This document shows positions 7,428-15,362 of a stretch of 27,838 nt of DNA, in pieces. Made by a program: the position numbers and the translations under genes. How positions within the stretch are numbered: position 1 is the stretch's first letter; each line of letters begins with the position of its first letter. The notes under the pieces were generated by a model, which had not been told where the DNA came from, made no database searches, and saw only the letters and a list, made by a program, of their open reading frames with translations. This DNA is from a virus, in the IMG/VR virus record IMGVR_UViG_3300042483_000232, positions 1 through 27,838 of that record. The stretch is one strand, 5' to 3'.

Positions 7428-7829
7428 TTAGTCGTTAACAACCGTCACGTTAGGGCGGTTCATATGACCACCCGAGTTGTATGAATATTCCCACTTAGGC
7501 ATGTCATCGCCAGCCATTGCACCTTCAACAAACTCTGAAAGTACGGATGGGGCTTCAACCCATGATGCCGAGCCAACATGTGCTCGCTCACGCATGGTGT
7601 CTGCTGCATGCTTGTAGAACATTTCAGGGTTGTTATGGTTCATTCGCATTGGCGAAGGAGCGGTGTCCTCGTATGCGCCTTGACCAAAGTCGTTTGGAAC
7701 GTCAGTGTCAGTTGCTACACCTTCTTCAAAACGCAAAGGTCCTTTATTGCCTGGAATGCTTGGAGCCATCGTGCGCTCAAACATTGATCCGTCCCGCTCT
7801 GGGAACATAGGTGATGGTGCTACTGTCAT
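7428..7829 (-). CDS. Unknown protein downstream of terminase
   Basis: A 133-residue, Met/Pro/Gly-rich acidic protein with no family recognised. A strong site (AGGAG about 6 nt before ATG 7829) supports the start. Conserved-looking segments are MNHNNPEMFYKHAADTMRER, which looks helical, and the C-terminal NSGGHMNRPNVTVVND. It follows the large terminase gene by about 40 nt and precedes another unknown gene by 2 nt. Confidence 0.7.
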   Translation of the reverse strand: MTVAPSPMFPERDGSMFERTMAPSIPGNKGPLRFEEGVATDTDVPNDFGQGAYEDTAPSPMRMNHNNPEMFYKHAADTMRERAHVGSASWVEAPSVLSEFVEGAMAGDDMPKWEYSYNSGGHMNRPNVTVVND

Positions 7830-7870
7830 GAGTTACTCCTCATAGATAAGGGTTTCCTTAAAGAATATCA

Positions 7871-9436
7871 CTAATTGAAGAACGGGTTCTCACCAACTTG
7901 AATAGTAGGCATAGTATCATGAACTGTCATGGCACAAGCAAGCGCTAGGGAGTCTGGGTAATCATCAAAAGCGCCCTTTTCATTAGGGGCTTCTGCCAAC
8001 ATATAAGGACCCCGATACACTTTTTCTAGGTCATTCATTTGCTGATTAAATCTTTTCCAGTTTCTTGTCCTACGGGCTTTAGAGTGCCCAGGAATGACTA
8101 ATTGCTCTCTTTGAATTAGTTCAGTTAAATGAATCCATCTTTCGTTCTGAGCCTTAGAGTCAGAACTCATTGCTATAACTTCCCTGTCGGGCATAAGTAT
8201 CTTTAGGCGCTCTGCGACTGCTCCACCCACTCCCTGAGAATCCACCCCAATTCTAAAGACATCATAGTTTCTCAGAAAGTCAATAATTTGGAAGTATTGC
8301 TGTTCCCATTCTTCGTTGTTTATTTCTAGCCAATTAAGAATACGGTGTTCGTAAAAGCCAAAAGGATCGGCATGATCCCAATCCACCCAAACTACTGTGA
8401 CAACAGTAGAGTCATTAGATCGGGCAACGTCAATACCAACTACTACAGGTGTTCTCCACCACTGCTTGACCATAGGCATGGATGAGTCGTACAGCCGCTC
8501 CATACGCTCCTCAGTAACAAACATACCCTTTTCAAGCATCCAACGATTGCAATAGGACATTTGGAACTCATCAGAGTCTTCACCAATACGAAGTTTTTCT
8601 TTAGATATAAACTTCCCGTAGTTGGAGTTATATTTGGAAGCAACACGATGGTCGTATTCAAAGTGGCACTCTCTAATGCCCTTCTTACTTTGAGTTGTCC
8701 TTCTTTTGTTGTACTGAATCATCTTGTAGAAATAGGATTTAGTTCTAGATGCAGTTCCAGTAAGCATGATGCTTCCGTTATTAAACGCCAACATAGGCTT
8801 GATTGACTTGGTAATCATAAACTCATCGGCTTCTTGAGCCTCGTCAATAAGTACGAAGTGGTAGGTCTTAGATTCAATTTTTGCTTTTGGGTTACAAGTC
8901 TGCATTCGGCAAAGTGAGCCAGAGCGCTTCATCGTGATGATCTTTCCCTTACCACGAGTACCACCAGATGCTGCTTTGTCATCAATCTCTGGATCAAGTA
9001 AGAAACTCATTGCGTGGTCACTGGTTAGGCGATTAACAATACGCCCAAAGACCGTATCGGCTTGATCTTCGGTAGGCGCAAATACTCCAACCCAAAATCC
9101 CTTGTCAAACTTAGATAACCACGTTGGGTAGACCTTGGCAAGTTTAGGAAGGATAACCATTTGCGCTGCAAGCACATTAGAAAGCACTTCTGATTTACCA
9201 CTTTGACGAGTTGCGATAAGCGTAATTTCTTCACCGTCACCAAGAACTATGGATTCAATAATTCGGTAAGCAATAGGTATCTGATACGGAAAGAACTCAA
9301 CATCACAAAATTGTTCAGTAAATAATACTAATTTGGTAACTAACTGGTCTACAAATTCAGCAGAGGTCTCGTCAAGTTCCTCGCCTATATCCTCGGGTAG
9401 TAACTCAGATTCTTCGTCAGTTAGTGCTTCAGCCAT
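7871..9436 (-). CDS. terL: Terminase large subunit
   Basis: A 521-residue DNA-packaging motor protein. The ATPase domain carries Walker A ATRQSGKS (75-82), Walker B FVLIDEA (194-200) with the catalytic Glu199, and the coupling motif LTGTAS (225-230). The RNase H-like nuclease domain carries D336 in VGIDVARSND, D399 in GVDSQGVGG and D495 in DDYPDS. All key residues are present. ATG 9436 follows the upstream stop by 2 nt with no clear ribosome site, so translation is probably coupled. The N-terminal ~25 residues are very acidic. No small terminase gene is certain here; one of the small genes at 9439-10210 or the 97-residue gene at 4136 may fill that role. Confidence 0.95.
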   Translation of the reverse strand: MAEALTDEESELLPEDIGEELDETSAEFVDQLVTKLVLFTEQFCDVEFFPYQIPIAYRIIESIVLGDGEEITLIATRQSGKSEVLSNVLAAQMVILPKLAKVYPTWLSKFDKGFWVGVFAPTEDQADTVFGRIVNRLTSDHAMSFLLDPEIDDKAASGGTRGKGKIITMKRSGSLCRMQTCNPKAKIESKTYHFVLIDEAQEADEFMITKSIKPMLAFNNGSIMLTGTASRTKSYFYKMIQYNKRRTTQSKKGIRECHFEYDHRVASKYNSNYGKFISKEKLRIGEDSDEFQMSYCNRWMLEKGMFVTEERMERLYDSSMPMVKQWWRTPVVVGIDVARSNDSTVVTVVWVDWDHADPFGFYEHRILNWLEINNEEWEQQYFQIIDFLRNYDVFRIGVDSQGVGGAVAERLKILMPDREVIAMSSDSKAQNERWIHLTELIQREQLVIPGHSKARRTRNWKRFNQQMNDLEKVYRGPYMLAEAPNEKGAFDDYPDSLALACAMTVHDTMPTIQVGENPFFN

Positions 9437-9438
9437 AC

Positions 9439-9702
9439 TTAATAGGCTACACCATCCCCAAAATCAAACTGTAGTTGATTTGGGTTGGGCAACTTTGGCT
9501 GGTATATGGCTTTCATTTCTGCCAGTTCATCAGCAAGGTTCTCTACTTGTAAGATAAAATCGTACATGTCTTCAGTGTTTGCTACTAGTTGATAATCTAT
9601 TCTTTTTAATAGTCCATTATGTGGAAACGCATTAATCTTGTTGGCTATGTTTCTAGCAAGGATAATTGTCCTATCCATTTTCATTTCTTCGGGCATTCTC
9701 AT
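9439..9702 (-). CDS. Unknown 87-residue helical protein upstream of terminase
   Basis: A small charged protein. The frame is open to a TTG at 9756, but the ATG at 9702 makes a 4-nt ATGA overlap with the upstream gene and has AGGG about 8 nt before it, so I choose it (starts MRMPEEMKMDRT). The middle looks like two long helices (IILARNIANKINAF; MYDFILQVENLADELAEMKAIY). Its location immediately before the large terminase fits a small terminase or packaging accessory, but no DNA-binding motif is clear. Confidence 0.65.
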   Translation of the reverse strand: MRMPEEMKMDRTIILARNIANKINAFPHNGLLKRIDYQLVANTEDMYDFILQVENLADELAEMKAIYQPKLPNPNQLQFDFGDGVAY

Positions 9703-9944
9703 TTTGTAACCCTGCTTTCTAGTTCGGTCCAAATTACCTGTAATGCCTCCACACAATCACGTACATCACTGGATGGAGAACTTTTGTATCGCCAACCATC
9801 AAAGGATGACCCAAGAGACATGATGGTGGTATCCATCCAGGTGTAAAGCGATGGTGTATCTAGGCGAGATGCTCGCTGTTGCGCCTTGCTTAATGGTTGA
9901 TCTTTAAGACTTTTTGTACTCTTTTTAAAAAAACCTATCTCCAT
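9699..9944 (-). CDS. Unknown 81-residue protein
   Basis: A small basic-to-neutral protein, rich in Ser/Lys at the N-terminus (FFKKSTKSLKDQPLSKAQQR) with a predicted C-terminal helix (SDVRDCVEALQVIWTELESR). GGAG lies about 8 nt before ATG 9944. Its start region overlaps the end of the upstream gene, and its stop overlaps the next start by ATGA. No family is recognised. The SSDVRDCVEALQVIWTELE segment resembles C-terminal helices of many small phage proteins without indicating function. Confidence 0.65.
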   Translation of the reverse strand: MEIGFFKKSTKSLKDQPLSKAQQRASRLDTPSLYTWMDTTIMSLGSSFDGWRYKSSPSSDVRDCVEALQVIWTELESRVTK

Positions 9945-10210
9945 ATTGATATCTCCGCCGTAGTTGTGTCTAGTATTCGCCCCTCAACTGCCATGAGGAT
10001 ACCATCCATTTCATCCTTCACCTCATGTTTTGCACAAAAACCAAATTGGAATATGAATTTTCCAAACTTGATCTGTGGACCCTTTCCTGTTCTCCAGTAA
10101 CCACCAAGTTCTTTAGTCCAGCCAATACACATGCGTGGTGTATGGCTTGTAGCGGTGTCTCTAACTATCCAGTAAAAACGACCAAATCCGTGAACAATAT
10201 TTAAACGCAT
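9935..10210 (-). CDS. Unknown 91-residue protein with leaderless start
   Basis: A beta-rich-looking small protein with many aromatic residues (FGRFYWIVRD, GGYWRTGKG, FGKFIFQFGFCAKHE). No family is recognised. There is no Shine-Dalgarno before ATG 10210; instead TAGACT ends 6 nt before the ATG, so the transcript probably begins at the start codon. The gene begins the small block that runs into the terminase gene. Confidence 0.65.
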   Translation of the reverse strand: MRLNIVHGFGRFYWIVRDTATSHTPRMCIGWTKELGGYWRTGKGPQIKFGKFIFQFGFCAKHEVKDEMDGILMAVEGRILDTTTAEISIWR

Positions 10211-10216
10211 GCTTGC

Positions 10217-10247
10217 AGTCTAGTCAGACTTTAAGAACCCCAGTCAA
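10217..10247 (-). promoter_or_regulatory. Probable leaderless promoter for the 10210 gene
   Basis: On the minus strand TAGACT (10222-10217) lies exactly 6 nt before ATG 10210. TTGACT (10247-10242) lies 19 nt upstream of it, a slightly long spacer. The -35 overlaps the end of the KTSC-domain gene. The geometry is the same as at 10804-10809 and 15363-15368, which supports it. Confidence 0.5.
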
Positions 10248-10797
10248 ACGGAAGTTGCATATTATTTTTATCTTGTTTTTCAATTTTGGGAAATGTAGGG
10301 TCTGTTGCTTGTTGTTGACTAAATGCTCCGTGTTGAAACTTTGCACCAAGTGGTGTTGCTGCTGGTTGGGAGAAGTGTTTAGCATCCCCTTTAACATACC
10401 CCCCACTCATTCCTCCAGTATTAAAAGTCTTACCTTTGGAAAGTGCCTCATAGAAACCTATGGCTTGATATACAGGGACATTATTAAATACATACTGTGT
10501 TGGGTTTTTTCTTTTTGCTTTTCCACGAAAATCCATATAAATGTCACCAGTAAGCGTGTCTGGATTAAAGAAGTATTGGACAAATGTAAAACGAGTACTA
10601 TCCTGCCCGTTAGTGTTCTCCCCCAACATTGAGTCGGTAGCATTATCTATTCCCCCAGTTGAAGCCACCCAAGGATCAAAGTTTTCTTCTTTATTAAAGA
10701 GTGCTTCTTTTGTTTTATCGTCAGCATAGACAAAAGCCTGTAATGAGTCCTGAATGCGGGCTTTCCCTGCGCTACCTAGTCCTCGTGCTTTTGCCAT
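10231..10797 (-). CDS. KTSC-domain protein
   Basis: A 188-residue protein. Residues about 66-128 resemble the KTSC domain: beta strands in FTFVQYFFNPDTLTGDIYMDF, then YVFNNVPVYQAIGFYEAL followed by SKGKTFN, where the family has a VP...Y..l..A.SkGkyfn pattern. KTSC domains occur in RNA-associated and phage proteins with poorly defined roles. The N-terminus is basic (MAKARGLGSAGKAR) and the C-terminal ~60 residues are polar and probably disordered. There is no Shine-Dalgarno; TATAAT lies 6 nt before the ATG, so leaderless translation is likely. Confidence 0.65.
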   Translation of the reverse strand: MAKARGLGSAGKARIQDSLQAFVYADDKTKEALFNKEENFDPWVASTGGIDNATDSMLGENTNGQDSTRFTFVQYFFNPDTLTGDIYMDFRGKAKRKNPTQYVFNNVPVYQAIGFYEALSKGKTFNTGGMSGGYVKGDAKHFSQPAATPLGAKFQHGAFSQQQATDPTFPKIEKQDKNNMQLPFDWGS

Positions 10798-10803
10798 GCC
10801 CTA

Positions 10804-10809
10804 ATTATA
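10804..10809 (-). promoter_or_regulatory. -10 box of a probable leaderless promoter (KTSC gene)
   Basis: A perfect TATAAT on the minus strand, followed by 6 nt (TAGGGC) and then ATG 10797. It lies in the 14-nt gap after the methyltransferase gene. No good -35 is seen at 16-18 nt. The absence of a usable Shine-Dalgarno supports transcription beginning at or next to the A of ATG. Confidence 0.55.
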
Positions 10810-10811
10810 GA

Positions 10812-11393
10812 TCAAGGCTTATTGGTGCATTTAAGCGCTAACTGCCAGTAATACTTGCCGACTACAGGCCAGGTAATTTGGTTCTCTTCGTCAAACCATG
10901 TCTTCCCACCTGGATCGTTAGGGATTACATCAAACACATTGACAATGTTATTAAACTCTAATGAGTTCAGTAACTTCTCAACTCGTGTTTCATGACAATT
11001 CCAATGATGGTGAGCACCATCCCACCATTCCAAACCAGGAACATGTGTATCAGGAACGTCTAAATGTTCCATAACTGACTCCACCAACCACCACGGTTCT
11101 TGCCCGTCTTTCCATCGCTTAATAGTTTTGTGCACATCTGGACCAACAATAAGCATTGGTGCATTGGGTTTAGCAATGCGTTGCATATCTTTAAGGAAAG
11201 TAGAAACTTCTAGCCAAGGGATGTGTTCCAACACATGTCCCATGTATATGGCATCAAAGTAATTGTCTTCAAATGGGTATGGTTGATTAGGAGTTACTTT
11301 GACATCTGGTCTAGTGTCCTCTGTTTCCCATGTGTCGGCGTTTACCCAACCTTCTGCGTAGTGTGTTCCACAACCAACATTTAAAAGTTTCAC
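10812..11393 (-). CDS. Class I SAM-dependent methyltransferase
   Basis: A 193-residue protein of the Methyltransf_11 type. Motif I is LLNVGCGTHYAEGWVNAD (about 3-20), the SAM-binding loop, and FDAIYMGHVLEHIP (about 46-59) is the motif IV/VLEH signature. The start is GTG 11393, which overlaps the stop of the dioxygenase gene by 1 nt with GGAGGA 7 nt upstream. The C-terminal half is rich in Trp and His (EWWDGAHHHWNCHE). It is the last of three overlapping genes (glycosyltransferase, PhyH dioxygenase, methyltransferase), so it probably methylates a sugar or small molecule made or attached by the others. The substrate is unknown. Confidence 0.85.
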   Translation of the reverse strand: MKLLNVGCGTHYAEGWVNADTWETEDTRPDVKVTPNQPYPFEDNYFDAIYMGHVLEHIPWLEVSTFLKDMQRIAKPNAPMLIVGPDVHKTIKRWKDGQEPWWLVESVMEHLDVPDTHVPGLEWWDGAHHHWNCHETRVEKLLNSLEFNNIVNVFDVIPNDPGGKTWFDEENQITWPVVGKYYWQLALKCTNKP

Positions 11394-12157
11394 TAAACAG
11401 TTCCTCCGTCAATTGGGAAGTACCAACCACCACCATGTGGTAAAGCAGTAGGCATATCTTCTCTGTGGTTAACTCCTGAGTAATGTGCAATTAGCGATTT
11501 ACGCACCATTCCACTAACATTTGGTTCAGAACCACGATGTACTAAGCGACCATGCCAAAAAAGAACATCACCACGTTTTGGAAGGTATGTAACAACTTCC
11601 GCATTACGTGTCTCAATTTCTTTTTCAAATAGTGGAGTTAAAATGCGCTCACTATATTTAGGCCAACGATGATCTTGTTCTTCTGGTTTTAGTGCTGCAA
11701 GAATCTTTTCTTGTGTAACAACAGGCCAACGATGTGACCCACGCACAAATTGAAAGGGACCAGAATCAGGATGTATATCTTCTAGAGCAATCCAAATAGC
11801 AGCGTAGTAGTCACCAACGTGTTTAGGGTTGAGGTAAGTGTCTTGGTGCCAATTACGGCGAGTAGTAACCCAACCAGTTAGGTTTAAATGAACAGCCGCT
11901 GGTTCACCAATCAAACGCTCTAGCGTGTCATTAATGTTGTGATGTGTCAAAATATTCATTACTTCTGGGTGACGACGGTAAGGAGTGCAATCAGGCCAAC
12001 CACCAGGTCGTTCTTCATTATGTTCAACCCAACACTGCTCGTAAGCAACTAGCAGGTCTTCTGGAAGAAAGCCCTTTTTAATAACAAACCCATCATCATT
12101 CCAATCGGCTGCACTGGGTACTGGAGCAGGAACCGTAAGGTCTTCTAAAGTAATCAT
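11393..12157 (-). CDS. PhyH-type Fe(II)/2-oxoglutarate dioxygenase
   Basis: A 254-residue enzyme of the phytanoyl-CoA dioxygenase (PhyH) family, which hydroxylates diverse small molecules using Fe(II), O2 and 2-oxoglutarate. The iron ligands are H104 and D106 in NWHQDTY and H207 in HGRLVHRGSEPN; R219 in VRKSL probably binds 2-oxoglutarate. DSGPFQFVRGSHRW (131-144) is the family core motif. ATG 12157 overlaps the glycosyltransferase stop (ATGA) and its own stop abuts the methyltransferase GTG. The tight coupling suggests a shared pathway of glycan or metabolite modification. All catalytic residues are present. Confidence 0.9.
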   Translation of the reverse strand: MITLEDLTVPAPVPSAADWNDDGFVIKKGFLPEDLLVAYEQCWVEHNEERPGGWPDCTPYRRHPEVMNILTHHNINDTLERLIGEPAAVHLNLTGWVTTRRNWHQDTYLNPKHVGDYYAAIWIALEDIHPDSGPFQFVRGSHRWPVVTQEKILAALKPEEQDHRWPKYSERILTPLFEKEIETRNAEVVTYLPKRGDVLFWHGRLVHRGSEPNVSGMVRKSLIAHYSGVNHREDMPTALPHGGGWYFPIDGGTV

Positions 12158-13236
12158 AACTTGGCAATCTGTGTCATTACGTCATTCCAATCTGATCCAC
12201 GAACTTCCATTGAAAACACATCTCTTACAATTTCATAGTTTAGCATTGCCTCATCTTTTCGCATCTGTGGATTAATGAGTTCCCCAATATGGTACTCCCA
12301 CTCTTCCGCAGTTCTTGCAATTCTACCCACACCTTTACTTGCTAGGTATTCGTACTCTGGTGAAGGTGATGAAATAAAAGGAACACCCGACCCTGCGTAC
12401 TCTAAACCTTTAATAAAAGATTTTGCATTATTAAACGGAACAGAACTTAAAGGAACTATACCTATATTAATTGGTACAAATATCTTAGGGTAATCCAAAA
12501 TTGGAACTAATGGCATAACCGTGCATATGTCTCTTGCAACGCCTAGTTGCTCATGTGCGAATGGGGCATTAGGGGTATGTCCTGAATGATGAAATTTAAG
12601 ATTATGTTTCTTAAATATGTTTTTCATAAATGGGCGCAGTTGCTCTAGATCACCAGACCTCCAAGGAGTTGCCCCAACCCACCCGACTACTGGTTTATGT
12701 TTAGCATTGTCTGTTCGCATTTTCCAGCGTTCCATGTCTAACCCATTACGAACTAAGAATACATTTTTACGCTTTGCTGCATAATAATCGTGTAGAAATG
12801 GGGTAGAAGTAATAACAGCGTCTGCTTCCATAATCATTTGGAAGTAGTGATCCCTATTATTTTCTTCATTTCTTTTAGGATCAGTAGCATCAAAAGCACG
12901 ATTATTGGGATCAAGTCCTTCAAAAAAGTCATCAATATCAACAACTATCTTCTGCCCTTTAGCCTGTGCTTCACGTACATGTTGAGCAATGCTCTTACGC
13001 ATTATTAGTTTAAATACCAGAATATCCCAACCGTGTATGGCTTGATCTTCATTTAGTAATTGCCCATACCCGTACTCGTCGCTCCAGCGAGGGAATCCCA
13101 TCCCCACCTTCCAGCCAAACTTCTCTAATTCACGCATGGGCAATAAGCATCGGTACCATGCACAGCCATTTGGTTGTAAAGGTTTTGTTCCAGTTGCCCA
13201 GTCGTATGTTAAGAAACTAATCGTTTTTGTAGCCAT
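12154..13236 (-). CDS. GT-B glycosyltransferase
   Basis: A 360-residue protein with the GT-B two-domain pattern. The N-terminal half has GCAWYRCLLPMRELEKFGW and VVDIDDFFEGLDPNN. The linker carries ADAVITSTPFLHDYY and VFLVRNGLDMERW. The C-terminal half has PVVGWVGATPWRSGDLEQL and the nucleotide-sugar region NIGIVPLSSVPFNNAKSF followed by IKGLEYAGSGVPFISS, similar to GT4-type enzymes, including the conserved K and E. AAGG lies about 7 nt before ATG 13236. It heads the overlapping trio with a dioxygenase and a methyltransferase. Such phage enzymes may decorate virion proteins, DNA bases or host surface glycans; the target cannot be told from sequence. Confidence 0.85.
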   Translation of the reverse strand: MATKTISFLTYDWATGTKPLQPNGCAWYRCLLPMRELEKFGWKVGMGFPRWSDEYGYGQLLNEDQAIHGWDILVFKLIMRKSIAQHVREAQAKGQKIVVDIDDFFEGLDPNNRAFDATDPKRNEENNRDHYFQMIMEADAVITSTPFLHDYYAAKRKNVFLVRNGLDMERWKMRTDNAKHKPVVGWVGATPWRSGDLEQLRPFMKNIFKKHNLKFHHSGHTPNAPFAHEQLGVARDICTVMPLVPILDYPKIFVPINIGIVPLSSVPFNNAKSFIKGLEYAGSGVPFISSPSPEYEYLASKGVGRIARTAEEWEYHIGELINPQMRKDEAMLNYEIVRDVFSMEVRGSDWNDVMTQIAKL

Positions 13237-13245
13237 TCTAACCTT

Positions 13246-13416
13246 CTACTCGTTGTCGTCGTCCTTACCAATAAGTCCACCGAAGTGTAGCGCAATACCT
13301 ACGATAGTAATCCACACACCCATTTTTCGGGTATCTCCTGACAAGGTAATCAATACTAGTCCAGTACCAGCCAAAGTCCAAGTCAATGCATGAAATTCAT
13401 TCCAAAGTTTCTTCAT
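13246..13416 (-). CDS. 56-residue two-helix membrane protein
   Basis: This short frame from ATG 13416 to TAG 13246 encodes MKKLWNEFHALTWTLAGTG and on. It has two hydrophobic segments (about residues 10-26 and 33-50) separated by GDTRK, and an acidic tail (GKDDDNE). AAGGAG lies 5 nt before the ATG, which strongly supports it. It ends 9 nt before the glycosyltransferase start. It may be a holin-like or membrane-anchoring peptide; no family is recognised. Confidence 0.75.
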   Translation of the reverse strand: MKKLWNEFHALTWTLAGTGLVLITLSGDTRKMGVWITIVGIALHFGGLIGKDDDNE

Positions 13417-13482
13417 AACGCTCCTTAAAGCCGTGCTTAGTACTTACGCTGCTGGGATACCAAAAGGTGGTTTTCGTTCGTC

Positions 13483-13510
13483 TAGGAGGCTCCTACAGGC
13501 CTCTGAGAGG
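13483..13510 (-). terminator. Overlapping inverted repeats after the repeat-protein gene, possible terminator
   Basis: Between the repeat-protein stop (13515) and the next gene lie three nested palindromes: TAGGAGGCTCCTA (13483-13495), GAGGC/GCCTC with an 8-nt loop (13486-13503) and CCTCTGAGAGG (13500-13510). They could fold in the RNA of either strand. No T-run follows on the minus strand, so it is not a classical intrinsic terminator. An RNA processing site or a protein-binding site is also possible. Confidence 0.35.
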
Positions 13511-13514
13511 ACCA

Positions 13515-15356
13515 TCAGATAACTCTACGAGATACGACTGGTGCGGGTAGTATAAAGGATACAGTAACTACGCCGATGATAACTCTGCGACCACTGACAG
13601 GTATCCCTGATCCAATTGCGGTATAGGTGTCAAAGACACCCTCGTAGACATTTAATTCTTCCTCAAAAGATTCCTTAACGGCTTTAGGGGCATCCTGCAC
13701 AGCATCAACAATGGCAAGACCATTTTCTGGGGTTACTGCCGAAGCCACGATTGCGTCAAAGACTTCAGCCGCTTGCTCTCCTGAAACGCTTTCCAACACT
13801 TTGGCGCTCGTAGCGAGTTCGGTGGCTTGTCCTTCGCTTACTCCGCCTTCTTGAGAAATGACCAAATCCACCACTTGAGCAACTTGATCGTTTGTAATGG
13901 TGTCGTTTTCAAGAATATTCACCACTTCCTCAAACTTGCTGTCCGACAGTTCTGGGGTCAAAATGGCATCAAAGGTTTGTGTCAAAACCTCATCAGACAC
14001 TTCTTCGTCAAAAATGGCATTGATTACCGTTGCAAACTCGTTGTCATCAAGTGGGCTGTCAAGAATCTGGGCAGCAAGGGCAACCGTTTCCGCATCAGAC
14101 AAGTCACCGTCAAATGCAGCCGTAAAGACCGCTTCTAGTTCTGCTGGTGAAAGGTCGGAATCCAGCATGTTATCAACAATTGCGCCCATCTCTTCTACGC
14201 TTGCTTCTTCACTAAAGACGGTGTCCATCACAATTGTAAGTTCTTCGTCCGAAAGATTAGAACTCAGCAAAGAAACTAAGACTTCAGACACTTGCTCGGT
14301 ATCAGTCGTATCGGCAAGTACGGCATCCATTACGGTAGAAAACTGTTCCGTTGAGAGGTCGGCGCTTAATATGTCATCAAGTGCAGCCGTTATCTCTTCG
14401 GTAGAAGCGTCAGGGGTAAAGGTGTCCTCAAGGATATTCGTTAATACCGCATCCGATATAACCTCACCGACAAACGGTAGCGTTTCGTCTGTATCAACGG
14501 TAGTATCTGGGTATGTTATATCTGGTGTTAAATCTGTTGTCTCTGTCGGTATCACTTCTGGGATTATTGCTGGTATTTCTTCAGGAAGCGTCGTTACTGT
14601 GGGTACTTCTATCTGTTCTAGCACTGTTGTCCCCGTTGGTACTTCTGGGACCACCAAGTCGGGAACAGTAATTGTCGGTATTTCTAGTGTTGTTGACGTG
14701 GTCGTTGATTCTTCTGGCAATGTTGTTTGGAGTACGGAAGAGGTAGATGAGTTTTCAGGGATAGTGGTATCCGCTGGAATAGTGGTATCTGGTGGGATAG
14801 TAGTAGTATCTGGTGGGATAGTAGTAGTATCTGGTGGAACTGTGGTAGTTGGTGCAGCAATACCGTTCCATAGGGATAAATTGCTAATTGTGAGATGACC
14901 AGGTTGACAGCAGGTATCTATTGAGTATTGGCGAAATGTAAAGATGTCGCCTTCTTCAACAGGCACAGACAAGGTTCCCGATGAAGTGTTGACTTGTGTA
15001 ATCAGGGTATAAACCCCATTGATACCATATTGTGGTGGGTCATAAACCCAACCGTCATTCGTTTGATATGACCAAGTAAAATCAAGGGTTGCTAGATCAT
15101 CAGGGATTGTGGTTTCAATTTTGACCCAATGCGCTCCCCCACAAGGTGATCCTTGCGGTGCTAATTGGTTATCAGGACCATGTAAAGTTATGGCGTTGTC
15201 TACGACTTCAATGTAACCACCACAGTTTTGTGATTGGCTGTATGTCCACTCACCAAGTACGTCGGCCTTAACAGATGTAGTAAGAGGAGTAATCCAAGCA
15301 AATATTGCTACTGGAAGGTAGATCCAGAATCCCTTACGAAGTTTAGGTCTATTCAC
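13515..15356 (-). CDS. Secreted/surface Thr-Pro-rich protein with eleven 17-residue repeats
   Basis: A 613-residue protein of unknown function. A basic N-terminus and hydrophobic segment (about 10-30, ending SVKA) form a signal peptide. A probable beta-sandwich domain with Cys pairs (C45, C72, C149, C150) follows to about 165, then a Thr/Pro stalk (168-295) with PPDTTTI repeats. Residues 317-503 are eleven in-phase 17-residue repeats of the form LSxEExxxVxDAIxxxx. The C-terminus has a hydrophobic stretch (about 590-607) then SRRVI, possibly a membrane anchor. The start is GTG 15356 with no Shine-Dalgarno but TATAAT 6 nt before it. The architecture is that of an actinobacterial exported protein, so host origin and a role on the infected-cell or virion surface are inferred. 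Confidence 0.8.
   Translation of the reverse strand: MNRPKLRKGFWIYLPVAIFAWITPLTTSVKADVLGEWTYSQSQNCGGYIEVVDNAITLHGPDNQLAPQGSPCGGAHWVKIETTIPDDLATLDFTWSYQTNDGWVYDPPQYGINGVYTLITQVNTSSGTLSVPVEEGDIFTFRQYSIDTCCQPGHLTISNLSLWNGIAAPTTTVPPDTTTIPPDTTTIPPDTTIPADTTIPENSSTSSVLQTTLPEESTTTSTTLEIPTITVPDLVVPEVPTGTTVLEQIEVPTVTTLPEEIPAIIPEVIPTETTDLTPDITYPDTTVDTDETLPFVGEVISDAVLTNILEDTFTPDASTEEITAALDDILSADLSTEQFSTVMDAVLADTTDTEQVSEVLVSLLSSNLSDEELTIVMDTVFSEEASVEEMGAIVDNMLDSDLSPAELEAVFTAAFDGDLSDAETVALAAQILDSPLDDNEFATVINAIFDEEVSDEVLTQTFDAILTPELSDSKFEEVVNILENDTITNDQVAQVVDLVISQEGGVSEGQATELATSAKVLESVSGEQAAEVFDAIVASAVTPENGLAIVDAVQDAPKAVKESFEEELNVYEGVFDTYTAIGSGIPVSGRRVIIGVVTVSFILPAPVVSRRVI
13848..14408 (-). repeat. Eleven 51-bp (17-residue) coding repeats
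   Basis: Residues 317-503 of the surface protein divide exactly into eleven units of 17 residues with no phase slip. Typical units are LSTEQFSTVMDAVLADT, LSDEELTIVMDTVFSEE and LSPAELEAVFTAAFDGD. The DNA units are well diverged, so the array is old and selected at protein level. Each unit looks like a turn plus one amphipathic helix. Confidence 0.8.
14791..14832 (-). repeat. 21-bp tandem repeat coding the Thr/Pro stalk
   Basis: The 21-bp unit ggtgggatagtagtagtatct occurs twice in perfect tandem (14791-14811, 14812-14832), with degenerate copies on both sides. It encodes IPPDTTT on the minus strand. The near identity suggests recent slippage and possible length variation between related phages. 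Confidence 0.8.
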
Positions 15357-15362
15357 ACATAG

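Noticed and set aside
9703-9756. TTG start for the small gene before the terminase
   Set aside because: It overlaps the upstream gene by 58 nt; ATG 9702 gives the ATGA overlap used repeatedly in this genome.
10213-10632. Plus-strand frame of 139 residues with Cys/Phe-rich hydrophobic sequence
   Set aside because: Antisense of the KTSC-domain gene, with no ribosome site and with composition expected from reverse reading of Lys/Gln/Gly codons.
13897-14898. A long plus-strand open frame (333 residues, Ser/Val-rich) opposite the repeat protein
   Set aside because: It is antisense to the repeat/stalk region; low-complexity Thr/Asp/Glu codons on the minus strand read as Ser/Val on the other. No ribosome site or family pattern, and the minus-strand gene has a signal peptide and exact 17-residue repeats.
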